DNA of 64,000 nucleotides from Commensalibacter papalotli (ex Servin-Garciduenas et al. 2014) (GTDB lineage Bacteria; Pseudomonadota; Alphaproteobacteria; Acetobacterales; Acetobacteraceae). The translations under genes and the position numbers were made by a program. Location of the stretch: assembly GCF_000527695.1 (NCBI RefSeq), contig NZ_ATSX01000001.1, positions 744,001 through 808,000 on the forward strand, read 5' to 3'. The notes beneath the pieces are model-generated. The model did not search any database. It had not been told where the DNA came from and saw only the letters and a program-made list of their open reading frames with translations. Positions 61,115-64,000 of the stretch are shown here, one piece after another (positions within the stretch are counted from its first letter, which is position 1; the number at the start of each line of letters is the position of its first letter).

Positions 61115-61444
61115 ATGCAGTTTTTACATATTGTTAAAAAAGCTATAAAAGCAACTATTCCCCCTGTTTTCTTTTTAAGCTTAACAGGTTTTTTTCTGTG
61201 GAACACAATGGATGGTGCTCATGGATTAAAAAGCTATTATGTACAACAAAAACTTTTGGTTGAAGCTCAACAAGCACAACAAGATGCTATTTCAGAGCAA
61301 CAAGCTTGGGCTAGAAGGGTTGTTGGATTGAAAGAGGGTCGTTTAGACAAAGATTTATTAGATGAACGTACCCGTGTAATGCTGAGTTTCTCTCAAGAAA
61401 ATGAAATTGTTATTCCATATAAAGCTAACGATCATCTTTATTAA
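61115..61444 (+). CDS. ftsB: FtsB/DivIC-type septum formation initiator protein
   Basis: This 109-residue protein has a short cytoplasmic N-terminus, one membrane helix (about 13-32) and a predicted coiled coil (SYYVQQKLLVEAQQAQQDAISEQQAWARRV). The C-terminal segment with DKDLLDERTRVMLSFS and NEIVI fits the alphaproteobacterial FtsB family. FtsB bridges FtsL and FtsQ at the division septum. Position directly after eno is the usual one. Confidence 0.87.
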   Translation: MQFLHIVKKAIKATIPPVFFLSLTGFFLWNTMDGAHGLKSYYVQQKLLVEAQQAQQDAISEQQAWARRVVGLKEGRLDKDLLDERTRVMLSFSQENEIVIPYKANDHLY

Positions 61445-61472
61445 AGTTAGTGTCTATCGATTGAGCATAAAA

Positions 61473-61500
61473 AAAGCTGGAACAAAACTGCCCAGCCTTT
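61473..61500. terminator. Hairpin between ftsB and rpmG
   Basis: GCTGG (61476-61480) pairs with CCAGC (61492-61496) in a short GC stem. It is flanked by A-runs on the left and TTTCTTATTT on the right. Read on the minus strand it ends in seven T residues, suiting rpmG, and it can also end ftsB. Confidence 0.5.
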
Positions 61501-61527
61501 CTTATTTGTTATTTCAATTAAGAAAAA

Positions 61528-61695
61528 TTATTTAATTTTTGCTTCACGGAAAACAACGTGTTTACGAACAACTGGATCGTATTTCTTTAATTCCATTTTA
61601 CCAGTATGTGCTCTGGCATTTTTTCTGGTTACATAGAAAAAACCGGTTTCAGCAGTTGAAAGTAATTTAATTTGAATTGTGTTACTTTTAGCCAT
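61528..61695 (-). CDS. rpmG: 50S ribosomal protein L33
   Basis: This 55-residue protein reads [19 protein letters not shown], then [22 protein letters not shown] and [14 protein letters not shown], an unmistakable proteobacterial L33 without the zinc-binding cysteines. That cysteine-free form works independently of zinc. GAGGATGTA lies just before the ATG. It stands alone on the minus strand. Confidence 0.97.
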   Translation of the reverse strand: MAKSNTIQIKLLSTAETGFFYVTRKNARAHTGKMELKKYDPVVRKHVVFREAKIK

Positions 61696-61876
61696 TACAT
61701 CCTCGTTTTGATCAGCTTATCTTCATATTAAAATATTGCTTTTATCTAAATGCTTACATTTTATCAAAAGATCAAGTTAATTCTTACAATCTTCCTATTT
61801 TCATGCAATTTTTTCAAATTATATCAAATAGTCAATCGTGGTTCCTGTTCTTTATACAACAAATTACTTAATAGTT

Positions 61877-63274
61877 CTAATAAAATAACGCAATTTCTTG
61901 GGAAAGTTGCGATATAAATTCAAGTGATAGTTTTTCCATATGTGGAATTTCGGTAATAACTTTGATTTTACCATGACGCTCTATAGCTTCTTTGTTTGCA
62001 GGATTGGGTTTCCCATTTAAAATTACGCCTGCAATCGGTATATGATATTTTCTTATAACCTCAAGAGTTAGTAATGTATGATTTAAAGTCCCAAGTTCAG
62101 TTCTGGCTACAATAATTACAGGTAAATTTATTTTCTTCATAAGCTGGATCATAAACTGATATTCAGCAATTGGTACTAATGCCCCCCCTGCGCCTTCAAC
62201 AATATAAGGCTGATCGTGAAATGATAATGAAAGGTCCAATTGCTCAATATCTAATATGATATTTTCTCGCTCGGCAGCTTCTTCTGGCGAAAATGGCTCT
62301 TGAAGCTCTATCAAAGGGGTAATGACTTGCTGATCTGATAACATTGCAAGCTGCTGAACAGTTTTTGTATCCCCTTGATCACAATTTAATCCCGTTTGAA
62401 TTGGCTTCCAATATTTAGCATTTAAAACTTTGGTCAAACATGCTGAAACAAAACTTTTTCCGACATCTGTATCTGTTCCCGTTACAAAAAAACCTTTGGC
62501 TGAAAAACGTTTAAAGTAACCAAAAGCAACCTGATAAGTTGTATATCCATAATCACTGTTGAATTTGATAATAACCTTGCGTAGTTGTCCCGCTGATAAG
62601 GAATGATGAGATGCCAAAGATGTATGCGCACCAATGCAACGTAGCTCTTTGATAAATTCAAGACCATCTGGAATAGAATCAATAATACTTTCGGTCTCCC
62701 AATAACCGCCACCAGTTAAAGTTGGCCAATAGGATTCTAACTTATCTAATTTGGGATAAGATTGAAGTGGACAAGAATAATCATAATGATCGTAGATGGC
62801 TCTCCACTCTTCAAAGCTTTCTTGAGCCAAAGTCGAACAAAGCAATACACCATTAGGGTTCAAAAAATCAGTTATTCTCTGTAAAGCACCTTTTAAATCT
62901 TCAAACCATTGAAATGCTAGGCTGGAGCAAATCAAATCAAAAGATTGATCAAGTTGGAGAGCTTCGCCGTCCATAATTTTAAACTGAACATTTGAATATT
63001 TTTTTTCAAACTTGGCTTTTGTTCGCTCAACCATCTTCGGAGAAATATCAGTAATTACAAATTTTGCTTTGGGAAATAACTCTAATAAATATTGTGTAAG
63101 TAATCCTGTTCCACAACCGATCTCAAGAATCAATAAAGGTTGGCTTGGATCAAAATTGAGTTCCTTTATATAGGAAACCAATCGTTTCACTACTGTTTTT
63201 TGAATTTTAGCTGATTGCTCATATGAATCAGCTTGATTAAAAGAGTGAATGATTTTTTGCTTATTATAATTCAT
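61877..63274 (-). CDS. BioC-BioD fusion: malonyl-ACP O-methyltransferase and dethiobiotin synthetase
   Basis: This 465-residue protein joins two biotin enzymes. Residues 1 to about 250 are BioC: NKQKIIHSFNQADSYEQSAKIQ, the SAM-binding ILEIGCGTGLLTQYL, DGEALQLDQSFDLICSSLAFQWFED and NPNGVLLCSTL. Residues from about 257 are BioD: FFVTGTDTDVGKSFVSACL (P-loop), YWKPIQTG, VEGAGGALVPI and VARTELGTLNHTLLTLE. BioC starts pimeloyl synthesis by masking malonyl-ACP, and BioD closes the ureido ring. It overlaps the bioH-like gene by 11 bases. Confidence 0.92.
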   Translation of the reverse strand: MNYNKQKIIHSFNQADSYEQSAKIQKTVVKRLVSYIKELNFDPSQPLLILEIGCGTGLLTQYLLELFPKAKFVITDISPKMVERTKAKFEKKYSNVQFKIMDGEALQLDQSFDLICSSLAFQWFEDLKGALQRITDFLNPNGVLLCSTLAQESFEEWRAIYDHYDYSCPLQSYPKLDKLESYWPTLTGGGYWETESIIDSIPDGLEFIKELRCIGAHTSLASHHSLSAGQLRKVIIKFNSDYGYTTYQVAFGYFKRFSAKGFFVTGTDTDVGKSFVSACLTKVLNAKYWKPIQTGLNCDQGDTKTVQQLAMLSDQQVITPLIELQEPFSPEEAAERENIILDIEQLDLSLSFHDQPYIVEGAGGALVPIAEYQFMIQLMKKINLPVIIVARTELGTLNHTLLTLEVIRKYHIPIAGVILNGKPNPANKEAIERHGKIKVITEIPHMEKLSLEFISQLSQEIALFY

Positions 63275-63935
63275 TTGATATGAGGGTATTCCTGATGATT
63301 GAAGCGCATAATTCAGGTTTTTTTATTGGTAGTATATGCGTTTTGTCTTCTATCCATTGAATGGGTTGATTTTTAAAAGAGTGGCTTGTCATTTCCTTTG
63401 AAACAACAGGATCGTGATCCGAAGCAATAACCGTCAATCTATTCTGAATAGTTGATAAACATGATCGAAAATCATCCTTTTCTAGCCATTCCAGTCCTAT
63501 TTTAAGCTGCTCTATATTCAAAATTAATGATGGTGTTTGATGATACTGACATTGTTCATAAAACTGAGATAAAACTGCCGAACTGTCTTTTTCAATATTT
63601 TTAGACATGCGCTGTAAAATACGTAAAGGAACACCGGAAGCGAAATCATCCGCTTTTGAAAAACGCAAGAAACCATTTATCGCGACATAATGATAGAATT
63701 TAAGAGGGAATTGTTTAAGTAGATATATAAACCCTAAAGAATGCCCTATGGCTATTATATTATCTTGATTTTCTTGAATTATTAGTAATGCTTTGTCAGA
63801 TGTCACCTGATTGTCAAGATATCCCAGATCTATATAATCAATAGTAAAACCTTGAAATAAATTCGCAACAGGTTTCCAAAACTCTTTAGAAAATCCCCAA
63901 CCATGTGCAAATAATAAACGATATTTTGAACTCAT
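63264..63935 (-). CDS. BioH-like alpha/beta hydrolase (pimeloyl-ACP methyl ester esterase)
   Basis: I choose the ATG at 63935, whose ATGA overlaps the stop of the upstream frame; an ATG at 63947 is also in frame. The product of about 223 residues has LLFAHGWGFSKEFW (oxyanion HGW), the nucleophile elbow GHSLG, an Asp in ASDHDPV and the catalytic His in KTHILPI. Encoded beside bioCD, it is the likely esterase that removes the methyl group from pimeloyl-ACP ester. It is short and divergent from E. coli BioH, so BioG-type or other esterases remain possible. Confidence 0.8.
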   Translation of the reverse strand: MSSKYRLLFAHGWGFSKEFWKPVANLFQGFTIDYIDLGYLDNQVTSDKALLIIQENQDNIIAIGHSLGFIYLLKQFPLKFYHYVAINGFLRFSKADDFASGVPLRILQRMSKNIEKDSSAVLSQFYEQCQYHQTPSLILNIEQLKIGLEWLEKDDFRSCLSTIQNRLTVIASDHDPVVSKEMTSHSFKNQPIQWIEDKTHILPIKKPELCASIIRNTLISNEL

Positions 63936-64000
63936 CTGCTTTTCCATAAAGAGGGCTTTTGCTTGATCAATATATTAATTTTATCAAGTAGATATTCAAT
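63932..64000 (-). CDS. 3' end of an upstream biotin gene, probably bioF
   Basis: One minus-strand frame is open from the right edge to a TGA at 63934-63932, giving 22 residues (IEYLLDKINILIKQKPS, then LWKSR). The other two frames stop at once. The TGA overlaps the ATG of the bioH-like gene in an ATGA, as expected for an operon. The identity as bioF is inferred only from the neighbours. Confidence 0.45.
   Translation of the reverse strand: MEYLLDKINILIKQKPSLWKSR

Overview
The window is a gene-dense, AT-rich bacterial chromosome segment, almost entirely core metabolism. Gene order and content point to an alphaproteobacterium: dusB-ntrB-ntrC-ntrY-ntrX-hfq-hflX, fused ispDF, an ATP12-type F1 assembly chaperone, a COQ10/RatA-type protein behind lipA, purC-purS-purQ-purL, and a cytochrome c divergent from kdsB-pheA. 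Phosphoketolase with acetate kinase, plus the strong AT bias, suggests Acetobacteraceae, most likely a Commensalibacter-like insect-gut symbiont. The genus is inferred from memory of gene content, not from a search.

Layout. 1-480: 5' part of a pcm-like methyltransferase and tRNA-Cys(GCA). 483-2596: an SDR oxidoreductase divergent from a GNAT-like acyltransferase. 2593-11320: the long nitrogen/stress regulatory operon on the minus strand. 11451-14282: ispDF, a heme-oxygenase-fold DUF3050 protein and atp12. 14313-18789: AsmA, an RluC/D pseudouridine synthase and rarA, joined by 4-nt overlaps. 18847-19811: a small lipoprotein and a small secreted protein around an AT-rich gap with DnaA-box-like sites. 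19855-23501: xfp (frameshifted near its 5' end) and ackA. 23690-26708: smpB, dapA, pheA, kdsB. 26834-29788: diheme cytochrome c, hisN, serA. 29862-30509: an AT-rich orphan gene. 30825-37636: comM/yifB, metC, AI-2E permease, EEP hydrolase, cardiolipin synthase, yraN and a basic secreted protein. 37794-44177: grxD, bolA and purine genes purL, purQ, a Rap1a/Tai-like secreted protein, purS, purC and purB. 44439-47516: slt, cinA C-domain and a proline-rich secreted protein. 47670-55205: ppiD, trpE, a trpG-trpD fusion, trpC, lipA and ratA. 55411-61695: tpiA, secG, pyrG, kdsA, DUF3429, eno, ftsB, rpmG. 61877-64000: biotin genes with a bioC-bioD fusion, a bioH-like esterase and the tail of an upstream gene.

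No phage, insertion sequence, CRISPR array, secretion cluster or defence island is visible. The strongest unusual signals are: a one-base deletion that splits xfp after about codon 36; NtrC and NtrX both lacking the sigma-54 contact motif GAFTGA; a Rap1a/Tai-like secreted protein translationally coupled between purS and purQ; the trpGD and bioCD fusions; a 9-Asn tail on NtrX encoded by a hexanucleotide repeat; a DnaA-box cluster at 19230-19327; and an orphan 215-residue gene. I did not find a convincing new multi-gene system.
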